Source: Paenibacillus sp. FSL H3-0469 (GTDB lineage: Bacteria > Bacillota > Bacilli > Paenibacillales > Paenibacillaceae). From it: a stretch of DNA of 64,000 nucleotides. Location of the stretch: positions 4,588,001 to 4,652,000 of the forward strand of contig NZ_CP150302.1 in the NCBI RefSeq assembly GCF_038051945.1, given 5' to 3'. The translations under genes were made by a program, and so were the position numbers. Positions within the stretch are counted from its first letter, which is position 1, and every line of letters begins with the position of its first letter. This document shows positions 8,066 to 16,165 of this stretch, in pieces. The notes below the pieces were generated by a model. The model was not told where the DNA came from. It searched no databases and saw nothing but the letters and a program-made list of their open reading frames with translations.

Positions 8066-8428
8066 TTATTTCTTCTCCGCCAGCCATAGAGCTACATTGG
8101 CAATCTCTTCAGGGGCCAGCCTGTCTTTGAAGGAAGGCATCTGTCCGCGGCCCTTGGTGACTATGCTGTAAATCTGAGCTGCGTCATGCGAAGCGCCTTC
8201 CTGCTGCAGGCTGGGTCCCGCCCCGCCCTGAAGCTGGTCACCGTGGCAGGAGATACAATTGGCCTTCACTGTGGCTTCTGCGCCCGCAGCGTCCAGCACA
8301 ACTTCCGGCATAGTCGGCTTGTTCTGTTCGGCTACCTCGGATTTACCGGGTAAGGTAAACATTAAGATTACTGCAAAGGCACAGGCGGCAAAAAACAAAC
8401 CGCTCATGATCCATTTCTGCATCTGCAT
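8066..8428 (-). CDS. Membrane-anchored small cytochrome c
   Basis: About 120 residues. An N-terminal hydrophobic anchor (MSGLFFAACAFAVILMF, about 8-24) puts the heme domain outside the membrane. C58-I-S-C61-H62 binds heme c covalently, and M97 in GRGQMPSF is the likely sixth iron ligand. Size and layout fit the cytochrome c-550/c-551 (CccA/CccB) electron carriers that deliver electrons to cytochrome c oxidase. The frame is open to ATG 8458, but GGAGG lies 5 nt before ATG 8428, so I chose that start. No respiratory genes adjoin it. Confidence 0.88.
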   Translation of the reverse strand: MQMQKWIMSGLFFAACAFAVILMFTLPGKSEVAEQNKPTMPEVVLDAAGAEATVKANCISCHGDQLQGGAGPSLQQEGASHDAAQIYSIVTKGRGQMPSFKDRLAPEEIANVALWLAEKK

Positions 8429-8548
8429 CCGTCCCTCCATGTAAGCTGCTGACTCCATTATAGCGGATGGTGAAGCGTTATCATAGTATGTGTGTCAAAA
8501 AAATGAACACAAATGATCCATTTTTTGCAAAACAATCTGTTTCCGGTG

Positions 8549-9034
8549 CTATTCCTCATAGACCATGCAATAAAAAGGCTTATTGCCGGTCGGAGTGCGG
8601 CGTTCATAGGTATCCGTTATAGTGAACCCGCATTTCTGGTAAGCGCGGATGGCGCGCTGGTTCCAGGTCAGCACCTCCAGGTCGATCTCACGCTCCGGGT
8701 AACGCGCCCGTGCTGCCTGAACAATAGCTTTCATGAACAGATGCCCCATGCCGTGACCGCACAGCTCGGGCCGCATTCCAACACCAAGCCGGACTACCCC
8801 CTCCATCGGAAAGAGCTGGGCGAAGCCGCACAGATCCCCCTGTCCGTTCACTACAGATACATATTGCTCACTTCGCAGCTGCGGGTCTCCGAACTCCACG
8901 CCCAGCGCCTGCATCTGCTCCCAGGACATCCAGCCGTAAATATTATACGGAGGCTTGTAGCTCCACTCACAGATCTCAGCGGCATGCTGCGGCTCCATAG
9001 GCACCACATAAAAGGTTAGCGGGGAGCTTATCAT
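8549..9034 (-). CDS. GNAT acetyltransferase
   Basis: A 161-residue single GNAT domain. The fold is shown by FAQLFPMEGVVRLGVGMRPELCGHGMGHLFMKAI, where the strand and the Q/RxxGxG/A-like loop (here ELCGHGMG, about 89-96) bind acetyl-CoA, and by the C-terminal LTWNQRAIRAYQKCGF typical of the family. The N-terminus (PMEPQHAAEICEW) fits small-molecule or peptide N-acetyltransferases; the substrate is not apparent. GGAGG lies 9 nt before the ATG. It stands between a cytochrome gene and a wall hydrolase on the same strand, with a repeat element in its upstream region. Confidence 0.85.
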   Translation of the reverse strand: MISSPLTFYVVPMEPQHAAEICEWSYKPPYNIYGWMSWEQMQALGVEFGDPQLRSEQYVSVVNGQGDLCGFAQLFPMEGVVRLGVGMRPELCGHGMGHLFMKAIVQAARARYPEREIDLEVLTWNQRAIRAYQKCGFTITDTYERRTPTGNKPFYCMVYEE

Positions 9035-9056
9035 TAGGCGAGGCCTCCTTCCAGAC

Positions 9057-9096
9057 GAAACGGTACCATCCTTTAAAGAGGCGGCAAAGCCGTTTC
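9057..9096 (+). repeat. Interspersed palindromic repeat, copy 1
   Basis: GAAACGG (9057-9063) and CCGTTTC (9090-9096) enclose a CCTTT...AGG inner region. It belongs to a family of five intergenic copies in this window, all read in the same direction. This copy is the most diverged: it lacks the flanking CTCGCT and ends in TGCTT rather than CCACTT. Confidence 0.75.
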
Positions 9097-9251
9097 TGCT
9101 TGTTCTTAATATTAATTATATACAAAAACGGCTAGTTTCGACGCAAATTCCTTGCGGAAATGCAGAAACTTGACAAACGCCAATAATTATTTTCCGAAAG
9201 TTCAGAATCGGTGTTTTACAAATATAGAGGCGGGTAAGTAATTTTATAGAC

Positions 9252-9300
9252 AAAAAAAAGCCCTTCTCCAAGATTTCGGCAAAAATCTCGGAAAAGAGCG
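9252..9300 (-). terminator. Terminator of the first NlpC/P60 gene
   Basis: On the minus strand a stem of CTTTTCCGAGATTT with AAATCTTGGAGAAG (a few mismatches) is followed by eight T residues. It begins 16 nt after the stop codon of the hydrolase gene. Confidence 0.85.
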
Positions 9301-9315
9301 TTTGGTTACAAAGGA

Positions 9316-9807
9316 TTATTGTACATCATCATTGTCTTGGGAATCCGAAGCTACATTCTTGTAAGCATCTGTACTCATGATTCGTTTGGCGCCAACGTAA
9401 CGGTTGACGTAATAGCTGTCACTCAGCGAACTGATGGTTACACCACGTGAGGAAGAGGCATGGGCGAATTCGCCGTCACCGACATAAACACCGACATGAG
9501 ACACGCCTTTACCATTGGTATTAAAGAATACAAGATCGCCCGGTCTCATCTCGTCACGGGACACGGCAGTGCCCATCTGATACTGGGAGCCGGATTGATG
9601 GGGCAGGTTAATGCCGATCTTATCAAAAACATACATTGTAAATCCGGAGCAATCAAACCCGTTAGTTGATGTACCGCCGGACACGTATTTGGTTCCGATG
9701 GCTTTGTCAATCACTTTATCCATTTTGGAATCCGCGAAAGCGCTTCCTGCTCCGATGGTGAAGATAATGGACAAGCTTAGTACTGCGGCTGCTAGCTTCT
9801 TCTTCAA
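9316..9807 (-). CDS. Secreted NlpC/P60 peptidoglycan endopeptidase
   Basis: A 163-residue C40-family cysteine peptidase that cuts cell-wall stem peptides. A signal peptide (about 1-25, cut near AFA-DS) leads straight into the catalytic domain, with no SH3 or LysM wall-binding domain. The catalytic residues are visible: C53 in GFDCSGF, H104 in GVSHVGVYVG and H116 in FAHASSSRGV. The start is TTG, after GGAAGGGG. The leader holds a c-di-AMP (ydaO) riboswitch, a well-known arrangement for wall hydrolases. It is closely related to the gene at 10342-10824 (a tandem duplication including the riboswitch). Confidence 0.93.
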   Translation of the reverse strand: MKKKLAAAVLSLSIIFTIGAGSAFADSKMDKVIDKAIGTKYVSGGTSTNGFDCSGFTMYVFDKIGINLPHQSGSQYQMGTAVSRDEMRPGDLVFFNTNGKGVSHVGVYVGDGEFAHASSSRGVTISSLSDSYYVNRYVGAKRIMSTDAYKNVASDSQDNDDVQ

Positions 9808-9826
9808 AAGTAAATACCCCTTCCAA

Positions 9827-9946
9827 TGCCTACGAGGTTAGCTTAAGGGTTCGGTTGAAGGTCCCCTATGACCCCTCTTAGAATAGGAGGTCAATTCACC
9901 CAAAGTGGTTCCCCCGTTTCCCTAATTCATTAGGGAACTCGGCACG
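9827..9946 (-). promoter_or_regulatory. c-di-AMP (ydaO/yuaA) riboswitch
   Basis: Read on the minus strand, the leader of the hydrolase shows the ydaO consensus in order: GCCGAGTTCCC, GGGGGAACC, TTGGGTGAATT, GGGGTCATAGGGGACC, ACCGAACCCTTAAGC and TAACCTCGTAGGC, ending about 20 nt before the TTG start. c-di-AMP binding normally turns such genes off. Between GCCGAGTTCCC and GGGGGAACC a variable hairpin (CCCTAATGAATTAGGG) is present. Confidence 0.93.
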
Positions 9947-9950
9947 ACTG

Positions 9951-10244
9951 TTGATTAGGATTAGCGGTTCATTCAATACATGACAAAACCTTTGTTAAAA
10001 GCGATTCAATAATTACAAAAATGTTACTAAAAGCTCACTGCGATAATTGTAACAAAGACTAATGCGCTTGGCAATCACTTATAACATATTAATGCATCTT
10101 TTTTGCTGTTTTTTAGAGTTATAGCCCTTTCGAAAGACTCATATCTATGCGCAGGGATTATTTTATATGATTTTTTCTTTGTTTTTGCAATAAAATGCTG
10201 TTTCAAGGCTGTGGATTCGGGTAAAAGGTAGAATAAGGAAAAGG
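9951..10244. other. AT-rich intergenic stretch without a gene
   Basis: This AT-rich stretch lies upstream of the first riboswitch and must hold the promoter for its leftward transcript. A possible minus-strand -35 TTGTCA with a weak -10 TAATCC 17 nt on lies near 9957-9985, but I am not confident of it. No open frame with a ribosome binding site is visible. Confidence 0.4.
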
Positions 10245-10282
10245 AAAAACCCGGAAATGATTACGGCAATAATCATCCCGGG
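10245..10282 (-). terminator. Terminator of the second NlpC/P60 gene
   Basis: On the minus strand CCCGGGATGATTA and TAATCATTTCCGGG form a stem with a TTGCCG loop, followed by TTTTTCC. It lies 60 nt past the stop codon. Confidence 0.85.
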
Positions 10283-10341
10283 CTCGTATAAGTTACATTT
10301 AGTTGTTAGAGGCGGAAATATTCGGGGTATGCTTCAAGGGT

Positions 10342-10824
10342 TCAATCGTAAGCGACAGCTTGGTAGGCTGTTGTGCTCATTACTCGTTTGGCGCCAACGT
10401 AACGGTTGGCCCAGTAGGACTGGCTCATCGAACTGATGGTTACACCACGTGAACTTGAGGACTGTGCGAACTTCCCGTTTCCAACATAAATACCGACATG
10501 GGACACTCCATTACCCAGGGTATTGAAGAACACGAGATCACCGGAACGCAGATTGCTCTTGGATACACTTGTTCCAACTTTGTACTGTGCTTTGGAGGTA
10601 CGGGGCAAGGTAAGCCCGACATTTTTGAATACATACTTGGTAAATCCGGAACAGTCGAAGCCGCTGGTGGTTGTGCCCCCGGTTTTATAAGATGTCCCAA
10701 TGGTTTTTGAAATCACAGTATCCATTTTGGAATCTGCGAAGGCACTGCCTGCTCCGAGTGTGAATACCATCACAAGACCTAGTGCTGCTGCGGTGCATTT
10801 TTTCTTGAAATTCTGACTAATCAA
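10342..10824 (-). CDS. Secreted NlpC/P60 endopeptidase, variant active site
   Basis: A 160-residue paralogue of the gene at 9316-9807 with the same plan: signal peptide (about 1-30, cut near AFA-DS) and one C40 domain. C58 in GFDCSGF and H109 in GVSHVGIYVG are present, but the third catalytic position is Q121 (FAQSSSSRGV) where the neighbour has His. In NlpC/P60 enzymes this third, orienting residue may be His, Asn or Gln, so activity is likely kept, perhaps with altered properties. The start is TTG, 8 nt after AAGGAG. It has its own ydaO riboswitch. Confidence 0.92.
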   Translation of the reverse strand: MISQNFKKKCTAAALGLVMVFTLGAGSAFADSKMDTVISKTIGTSYKTGGTTTSGFDCSGFTKYVFKNVGLTLPRTSKAQYKVGTSVSKSNLRSGDLVFFNTLGNGVSHVGIYVGNGKFAQSSSSRGVTISSMSQSYWANRYVGAKRVMSTTAYQAVAYD

Positions 10825-10842
10825 AAGATGTACTCCTTCCAG

Positions 10843-10957
10843 GGCCTGCGAGGTTAGCTTAAGGATTCGGTAGAAGGTTCCCCTATGACCCCTCTAAAGC
10901 GAGATCAATTCACCCAAAATATGGTTCCCCCACTTCCCGGTGCAGGGAATTCGGCGT
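10843..10957 (-). promoter_or_regulatory. c-di-AMP (ydaO/yuaA) riboswitch, second copy
   Basis: Minus-strand order: CGCCGAATTCCC, GGGGGAACC, TTGGGTGAATTGATC, GAGGGGTCATAGGGGAACC, ACCGAATCCTTAAGC, TAACCTCGCAGGC. This copy is nearer the consensus than the first one. It ends about 20 nt before the TTG start of the hydrolase. Confidence 0.95.
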
Positions 10958-10959
10958 TT

Positions 10960-11113
10960 TGTGCACCAGAACAGTGACTTATCGGCATTGATTAAATTGC
11001 AATAGTTACGGAAGATTTTGCTTTAAATATTACAAGTTTGTTACTACTAGTACAGCCATCATTGTATCAGAGGATTTAGCCTTTTGCAAATGCTTTTGTC
11101 CTCCGGTTCAAGC
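10960..11113. other. Intergenic stretch upstream of the second riboswitch
   Basis: AT-rich DNA that must hold the leftward promoter of the riboswitch transcript. I cannot pick out a convincing -35/-10 pair, and see no gene. Confidence 0.35.
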
Positions 11114-11156
11114 AAAAAAGAGTCCTGCTCCCTGATAAGGGGCTGTGACTCTCTTT
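11114..11156 (-). terminator. Terminator of the membrane protein gene
   Basis: The minus strand reads AGAGTC-CAGCCCCT-loop-AGGG-GC-GGACTCT followed by TTTTT. It lies 23 nt after the stop codon at 11179. Confidence 0.8.
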
Positions 11157-11178
11157 AGTATGCCGCTTCAGCAGCTTA

Positions 11179-12012
11179 TTATTGTGGAAATGATTTACTG
11201 GACCAGAGGTGATACTGGGCAGCGATTCCCCACATATTCAACAGCGTGGAGGGCAGCGGAGCTGCCTGGCGGAGCATAAGTGCCGGCAATCCGGGATAGA
11301 ACAGAGCAGAGGCGCTGCAGAGCAGAATTACGGCCAGGCTTCCCGCCCCCAGAATGACGGAAATACCGATCGAAGGCATCAGCACCTTCAGGCAGATTAG
11401 CAGCGAGGAGAACATGCCGGTACCTGCGGTATAGCCGAACTGCATATAGAGCAGAAGCTTGCGGACAAGGAAGAGATAGAGCAGCCAGCCCATTACATAA
11501 GGCACCAGCCTGAGCAGGAGCTGTACATCGAGAACGCCGCTGAGCAGATGACGGTACATACGCGGAAGCAGCCAATAGAGCGGCAGGAGGGTTAGCGCCC
11601 ATTCAGCGAGGCTGAACATCAGCACCGGCAGCCCATATTTTCTCATTCCGGGAAAAAAGAACAGTCCCCGCGCTCCGTCGCGCTCCTGGTGAAGCTCGTG
11701 CAGCAGCCCTGCACGGATAAAGGGAGTCACCAGCAGCCTTAGCACTGTCAGCGCCAGCAGCATCCATAGCCAGTGCTGGACGGCAGGGTCGGTGTGCAGC
11801 GCGGTCTGCCCTTCGATATAATACAGCAGCCTGCCTATTCCGCTGCCGCCGGCATTTGCATCCGGGTAGCGGAGCAGGACAGGGACAACCGCGCTTTTAA
11901 TGAATTTGTACAGGAAATATCCCCAGAACAGCCGGTAGATAAATAGCAGAATCAGTATATAGAACTGCTCTTTCATGCTGATCCAACCGCGGGCAATTGA
12001 ACTTTTCACCAT
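11179..12012 (-). CDS. Multi-pass membrane protein of unknown function
   Basis: A 277-residue, strongly hydrophobic protein. Likely TM segments lie at about 16-42, 78-100, 128-150, 160-186, 200-222 and 222-240, with Arg/Lys-rich short loops. No transporter or enzyme motif is visible. It follows the M1-type peptidase with a 9-nt gap on the same strand, so the two are surely one operon, and it may act as that peptidase's membrane partner; this is a guess from position only. The frame allows a second start at Met13, so the exact N-terminus is uncertain. Confidence 0.75.
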   Translation of the reverse strand: MVKSSIARGWISMKEQFYILILLFIYRLFWGYFLYKFIKSAVVPVLLRYPDANAGGSGIGRLLYYIEGQTALHTDPAVQHWLWMLLALTVLRLLVTPFIRAGLLHELHQERDGARGLFFFPGMRKYGLPVLMFSLAEWALTLLPLYWLLPRMYRHLLSGVLDVQLLLRLVPYVMGWLLYLFLVRKLLLYMQFGYTAGTGMFSSLLICLKVLMPSIGISVILGAGSLAVILLCSASALFYPGLPALMLRQAAPLPSTLLNMWGIAAQYHLWSSKSFPQ

Positions 12013-12021
12013 TCCTTCACC

Positions 12022-14037
12022 TCACCAGACAAGAGTTCCGAGCAGGGTTTCAAGCAGAGCAGATGCGCTAAGCGTCCAGCGGGAGAGTGTACGCGGCTCG
12101 AGCTCCGCCATTCTGAAATTATTTAGATGCCTGCTCTCCAGCAGAATGGAATGCCCCGGATCGATCTCTGCGGAGACCAGCGGCGCTTTATATGCTAACT
12201 CAAAGGAGGTTGCCTTACCCTCGCCATTCCAGTATTGCTGCACAGTGTACCCGTCTGCGAAGGTGAATTTAACGGGAACATCGGGGTACAGGCTGCCCTT
12301 ATTGCTTACATCGACCACAGCGCTATAGCGGCTGCCCCCGCCATCGCTGTTGTCCGGTTTGACCGTGAGCCTGATATCATCAACTGCGAAGTCGGGTGCA
12401 CCCCCGCTATAGACATACCGTTCAAAATAAGTCTGCCAGGATTGCTTGGTCACTTTCTCCACAACCTTCTGGAAGTCGGCGGTGGACGGATGCTGGAAGC
12501 GGTATTTGCGGGCATAAGCGGCGAGGATGGCATCCATATTCTTGGTCCCCGCGATCCGTTCGATATCCTTCAGCACCAGCTTGCCGCGAATGTACACATT
12601 GCGTGTGTAGGCATCATCACCAGTATATTTCCAGGTCTCCAGCTTAAGGGGCTGTGAGGAGGACACCAGGCTGGACTGCAGCGGGAGGCTAGAGACAACA
12701 CCATATTCCTGTTCCATCAGCCGGTCTTCGGCATAAGAGGTAAAGCTCTCATCAAGCCAGGCTTCTTCGAATTCATTACTGGCCACCAGACCGTAGAAAT
12801 ACTGGTGCCCGATCTCGTGGATGATTGTGCGCTCCAGGGAAGTGCCTGGTGAAGTATCCGTGGCGCCGAAGGCGGTAATCAGGGTCGGATACTCCATTCC
12901 TCCGGCTCCGTTGCCGGACTCCGGCGGGACAACAATCGACAAGGTTGAGTAGGGATAAGGGCCGTACCACTTGCTGAATGCCGTCAGTGCAGCCTCAGCC
13001 GCCTGGAAGTAACGTTCCTGGAGATGCTTGTGCAGCGGGTCCAAATAGAGCTTAATCTTCACCCCGGGCACCTGCGGGGCGGAGAAAGCCTTCTCCGCAA
13101 CCACGAAATCAGGCGATGCCGCCCAGGCGAAGTCGTGGACGTCATCTGCATAGAATTGATAGATCTTGCGCCCCTTTACAACCTTGGCGTCCCTCACCGG
13201 AAACCCGGTTGCGGCGACCTTATACTCGGGCGGGACAGAAATCGCTACATTGTAAATCCCAAAATCACTGTAGAACTCGGAGTTGCCGTGGTATTGATGC
13301 AGGTTCCAGCCTTCTTCCTTGAGTCCTCTTCTGCCGGCAGGCTCGTAGACGCTAAGCTTCGGAAACCACTGGCCGGCCATCACGAAGTCGTCAGCGGTTC
13401 CCATCCGGGCGAAAATTTTGGGCAGCTTGACCTCAAATTTAAGCCTTACCGTCACGCTCTCACCGCCGTTCACCGGCTGCGGCAGATGGACCTTGAGCAG
13501 TGTTCTGTCATTGACATTGCCGTCGTCCGGCTGCACGTATTGTGTGCGCTGCATCAGCGAGACACCCTCGGAGGTCCGTAAATCTGTCAGCGTAATGCTC
13601 CCGTAACCTCCTGCAGGCATGGTGTCACCGCGAAGCGTACCTCCGGACTCCTTCATGAAGGTGGTGCTGGCGGATGCGAATGCATTGGGATACAGATGAA
13701 AGTAGAGCTCCTGAACCGGCTTTGCACCCGGGTGGGTCCAGGTAAGCGTCTCGGAGGCGACCAGGGTCTCCTTATCGGGCAGGAGCTCCACATCCAGGTG
13801 ATATTCAACCACGCGCTGGCTTAAAGCTTCTGTCTCCGATGTGTAGATCGTATCGGAAAGATCGGACTGCACGGGCTGCTGCCGGGGGATAACGGCGGGG
13901 GACTTGGCCTCTTTTGGAACAGAGGCAGTCCATACGGCAGGGCTATGCCCTGACAGAAACCATATTCCGCCTCCAAGCAAGGTGAGGACAGCCAGTACTG
14001 CGAAGATGAGGGTATACCTTAATGAATGTGGCTTCAT
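12022..14037 (-). CDS. Membrane-anchored M1-family metallopeptidase
   Basis: A 671-residue gluzincin. One N-terminal TM helix (about 9-30) anchors it with the enzyme outside the cell. A beta-rich N-terminal domain (about 70-290) leads to the catalytic domain with GGMEYPT (the GAMEN-like substrate loop), H407-E-I-G-H411 and the third zinc ligand E430 in WLDESFTSYAED, spaced as in M1 aminopeptidases. The C-terminal part (about 540-640) is again beta-rich. M1 enzymes remove N-terminal residues from peptides; the extracellular place suggests peptide use or turnover of exported proteins. GGGAGGA precedes the ATG. It forms an operon with the membrane protein downstream. Confidence 0.88.
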   Translation of the reverse strand: MKPHSLRYTLIFAVLAVLTLLGGGIWFLSGHSPAVWTASVPKEAKSPAVIPRQQPVQSDLSDTIYTSETEALSQRVVEYHLDVELLPDKETLVASETLTWTHPGAKPVQELYFHLYPNAFASASTTFMKESGGTLRGDTMPAGGYGSITLTDLRTSEGVSLMQRTQYVQPDDGNVNDRTLLKVHLPQPVNGGESVTVRLKFEVKLPKIFARMGTADDFVMAGQWFPKLSVYEPAGRRGLKEEGWNLHQYHGNSEFYSDFGIYNVAISVPPEYKVAATGFPVRDAKVVKGRKIYQFYADDVHDFAWAASPDFVVAEKAFSAPQVPGVKIKLYLDPLHKHLQERYFQAAEAALTAFSKWYGPYPYSTLSIVVPPESGNGAGGMEYPTLITAFGATDTSPGTSLERTIIHEIGHQYFYGLVASNEFEEAWLDESFTSYAEDRLMEQEYGVVSSLPLQSSLVSSSQPLKLETWKYTGDDAYTRNVYIRGKLVLKDIERIAGTKNMDAILAAYARKYRFQHPSTADFQKVVEKVTKQSWQTYFERYVYSGGAPDFAVDDIRLTVKPDNSDGGGSRYSAVVDVSNKGSLYPDVPVKFTFADGYTVQQYWNGEGKATSFELAYKAPLVSAEIDPGHSILLESRHLNNFRMAELEPRTLSRWTLSASALLETLLGTLVW

Positions 14038-14141
14038 ACTATGATTCCTCCCGTGACAAGCATCTACGGGATGTATATGTTTGCAATCGCCGCATTATTA
14101 GCTAAAATTAAATAATTAGTGAATGGAAAGGATGTGCACAT

Positions 14142-14648
14142 GTGGATAACGTACAACCGGAGGGCAAAAAACAAATTGCCTTGAATATTGTGAACGCCAG
14201 AGCCAAGCATAAAGGCTTCGGTGCAGGCTCGATTGATCTGAACAATGTATCGCCTGTCATTATTGATCAGGGTATCGCTGTTATCGATATCGGTGCCATG
14301 CATGCCAAGAGCAAAGTGGAGAAGGGAATTAAATTCTCTATGAACCGGGAGGATGTTCCGGCGGGAAGACAGGTATGGGTCGTATGGGTCGCCGTTGACC
14401 GTACTCCGGAGGGGCAGTTCTACGGCGGAATTACCGCCTGTGAGATGTGGATTGACACCGAAGCGCGCCGCGGCTGGAAGATTCTTGCGGATCATGTCAA
14501 TAAGCTGGACGCGGCCTTGAAGCGCAAGCTTATTCTGGATGGACTTGGAAGTACCGAGCGGGCAGCGCTGAAATCCCTGCTGATGGCTCATAATGAAGAG
14601 TGGTGGGCCGCTTCGCCTGAGGAGCTGAAGGCCGCACTGTCGGAATAG
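14142..14648 (+). CDS. ywhD: YwhD family protein
   Basis: A 168-residue cytoplasmic protein that I recognise as the YwhD family of Bacillota. The segments NVSPVIIDQG, DIGAMHAKSKVEKGIKF, WVVWVAVDR and GGITACEMWID are the conserved core, and the C-terminal HNEEWWAASPEELKAAL is also typical. The function is unknown. In B. subtilis ywhD lies beside pbpG (ywhE); here a PBP of matching size lies 1.6 kb away, which supports both calls. The start is the GTG at 14142, 6-8 nt after GGAAAGGAT. Confidence 0.85.
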   Translation: MDNVQPEGKKQIALNIVNARAKHKGFGAGSIDLNNVSPVIIDQGIAVIDIGAMHAKSKVEKGIKFSMNREDVPAGRQVWVVWVAVDRTPEGQFYGGITACEMWIDTEARRGWKILADHVNKLDAALKRKLILDGLGSTERAALKSLLMAHNEEWWAASPEELKAALSE

Positions 14649-14670
14649 AACTTGCATTTGAACAAAAAAT

Positions 14671-14702
14671 TAAGGCTTGGCCCCAGCGGGGCCAAGCCTT
14701 AT
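14671..14702. terminator. Terminator, stronger on the minus strand
   Basis: TAAGGCTTGGCCCC-AGC-GGGGCCAAGCCTTA is a perfect 14-bp stem. The minus-strand exit reads TTAATTTTTTG, so it best ends the AbrB-type gene; it may also stop ywhD. Confidence 0.85.
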
Positions 14703-14737
14703 CTGATGTCTAAGCAGGGATGAATGAATGAATAACG

Positions 14738-15220
14738 TTACTGCGGGTCTGTTCTGCCGGAAGTGTTCAGCTTGCGCTTGAGCTGGCTGACTCTGGCTTG
14801 ACTGATGCCGAGAACCTCGGCAAGCTCCTTCTGGTTGGCATAAGGATGATCTTCGATCGCTTTCATAAGACGCAGACTCATTTCTTCGGTCTTGCTTCTC
14901 CGTCCCCCGCGGGCTGGCTCGGGATGCTCTTCTGCTGAACTTGGGGAGGCATGGATGGGTTCTGATCCGCGATCGGGGTCACTTAACTCCTTCAGACAGG
15001 TATTGCAAATGAACTGATCCTTATAGTAGGTCACATGATCAAGACTTCTGCAAAAGGTGCATTCTGTGGAGGTGTACTTTCGGAGGACAATGATATCCTC
15101 ATCCAGTATAAAAAATTCGATAGGATCCCCAATGTCAATATTACGTGTCATGCGGATTTCTACGGGAACCACAATTCTTCCGAGACTGTCTAAGCTTCGG
15201 ATCATGCCTGTATCTTTCAT
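14738..15220 (-). CDS. AbrB-type transition regulator with Cys4 region and C-terminal HTH
   Basis: A 160-residue DNA-binding protein. Residues 1-50 form an AbrB/SpoVT swapped-hairpin domain (MKDTGMIRSLDSLGRIVVPVEI is close to B. subtilis AbrB/Abh). Next comes C54-x2-C57 and C72-x2-C75, spaced like a small zinc ribbon; then a Ser/Pro/Glu-rich linker (about 80-108); then a winged-helix-like HTH at about 113-150 (NQKELAEVLGISQARVSQLK). AbrB itself lacks both later parts. It probably represses genes during growth. The unusual layout gives it two possible DNA-binding heads. Function inferred from the first domain. Confidence 0.85.
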   Translation of the reverse strand: MKDTGMIRSLDSLGRIVVPVEIRMTRNIDIGDPIEFFILDEDIIVLRKYTSTECTFCRSLDHVTYYKDQFICNTCLKELSDPDRGSEPIHASPSSAEEHPEPARGGRRSKTEEMSLRLMKAIEDHPYANQKELAEVLGISQARVSQLKRKLNTSGRTDPQ

Positions 15221-15391
15221 CCCATGTCCCTCATTTACATCATTATATTTTTTGTAGATATATATGATTATAGCAGTAATTGTAAGTTAAGAGAACGGGG
15301 GAAGCGTATACAAATAGGGGGATTTATTGTCATTTTATAGGAGTGTTTATCATTTTTTGGCGACTGAGAATGCGGAGATCAAAAATACAAG

Positions 15392-15428
15392 AAAAACCTC
15401 TCCGCCTGGGAAGTCCCAGGGGAGAGGC
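15392..15428 (-). terminator. Terminator of the DNA glycosylase gene
   Basis: The minus strand reads CCTCTCC-CCTGGGA-CT-TCCCAGG-GGAGAGG followed by TTTTTC. It is 60 nt past the stop codon. Confidence 0.85.
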
Positions 15429-15487
15429 TGATTAGGGTTCTCTTATTAATACCCAATATACCACAGCCGAAACAGCAGTATAGGTCT

Positions 15488-16165
15488 TTAGAACAGCTTG
15501 TGGGGCTGTGCCTGCGGATCGTTGACCGAGACATAAGGATTGCCCCGCAGATAGAAGCGCCAGGGGAGCCCGGCATACTCTTCCGCATAAGGAATATTGA
15601 TGCGCGGGGCCTGGACAATATCCAGGGACTCCGGGTCTTCCCCCTGCTCGATGCTCAGCGGGCCTTCCGGCAGATCGAATCTGGAATGGTTAAGACTCTT
15701 GTCAATCCGCAGCGCCCGGCACAGCTTGCCCGGCCCGCCGGAGAGGTCCGAGGGCTTCCTGACGGCAACTCCCCTGTATTCCTTCATAAGCTCGGCATCT
15801 CTCTCCGTAAGCGGCTCTACGGCCCGGATCAGAACGGCATGCGGCTCATCCAGGGCGGCAGTTACGACATTCAGGCAATGGTACATGCCGTAGATCAGGT
15901 ATATATACACTGCACCTCCGGCGCTGAACATGACCTCCGTCCGGGCGGTCCGGCGGCTGCCATACGCATGGCTGCCTTTATCCTCGGCACCTCCGTAGCT
16001 CTCGGTCTCTACAATGCGGCAACGGATGTCCCCGTCTTCCGTGCGGCGGACCAGATGCTGGCCAAGAAGACGCGGCGCTGCTTCAACTGCCGCGAGCTTA
16101 TAGAGCTCAGGCTGCAGCAGCTGTGGCGCTTCCGGCTCAAGGCCCGGGGAATGATTCGGCTTCAT
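15488..16165 (-). CDS. DNA-3-methyladenine glycosylase (AAG/MPG family)
   Basis: A 225-residue base-excision enzyme that releases alkylated purines such as 3-methyladenine. Landmarks of the AAG fold are LLGQHLVRR, the active-site RIVETESYGGAEDKGSHAYGS-type segment (about 50-70, with the catalytic Glu and the His/Tyr that follow), MFSAGGAVYIYLIYGMYHCLNVVT, and DLSGGPGKLCRALRID. The length fits the bacterial family (B. subtilis YxlJ type). The frame extends to a GTG at 16180, but the AGGAAGG site lies right against it and 12-14 nt before ATG 16165, so the ATG is favoured. Confidence 0.93.
   Translation of the reverse strand: MKPNHSPGLEPEAPQLLQPELYKLAAVEAAPRLLGQHLVRRTEDGDIRCRIVETESYGGAEDKGSHAYGSRRTARTEVMFSAGGAVYIYLIYGMYHCLNVVTAALDEPHAVLIRAVEPLTERDAELMKEYRGVAVRKPSDLSGGPGKLCRALRIDKSLNHSRFDLPEGPLSIEQGEDPESLDIVQAPRINIPYAEEYAGLPWRFYLRGNPYVSVNDPQAQPHKLF

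Noticed and set aside
9057..9096. GCAAAGCC in the interspersed repeat, as in the c-di-GMP-I riboswitch
   Set aside because: The repeat is only about 40 nt, lacks the rest of the GEMM core and is a simple two-helix palindrome.
14141..14149. TGTGGATAA, an exact DnaA box at the start of ywhD
   Set aside because: A single isolated match overlapping the start codon; about one is expected by chance in the window.
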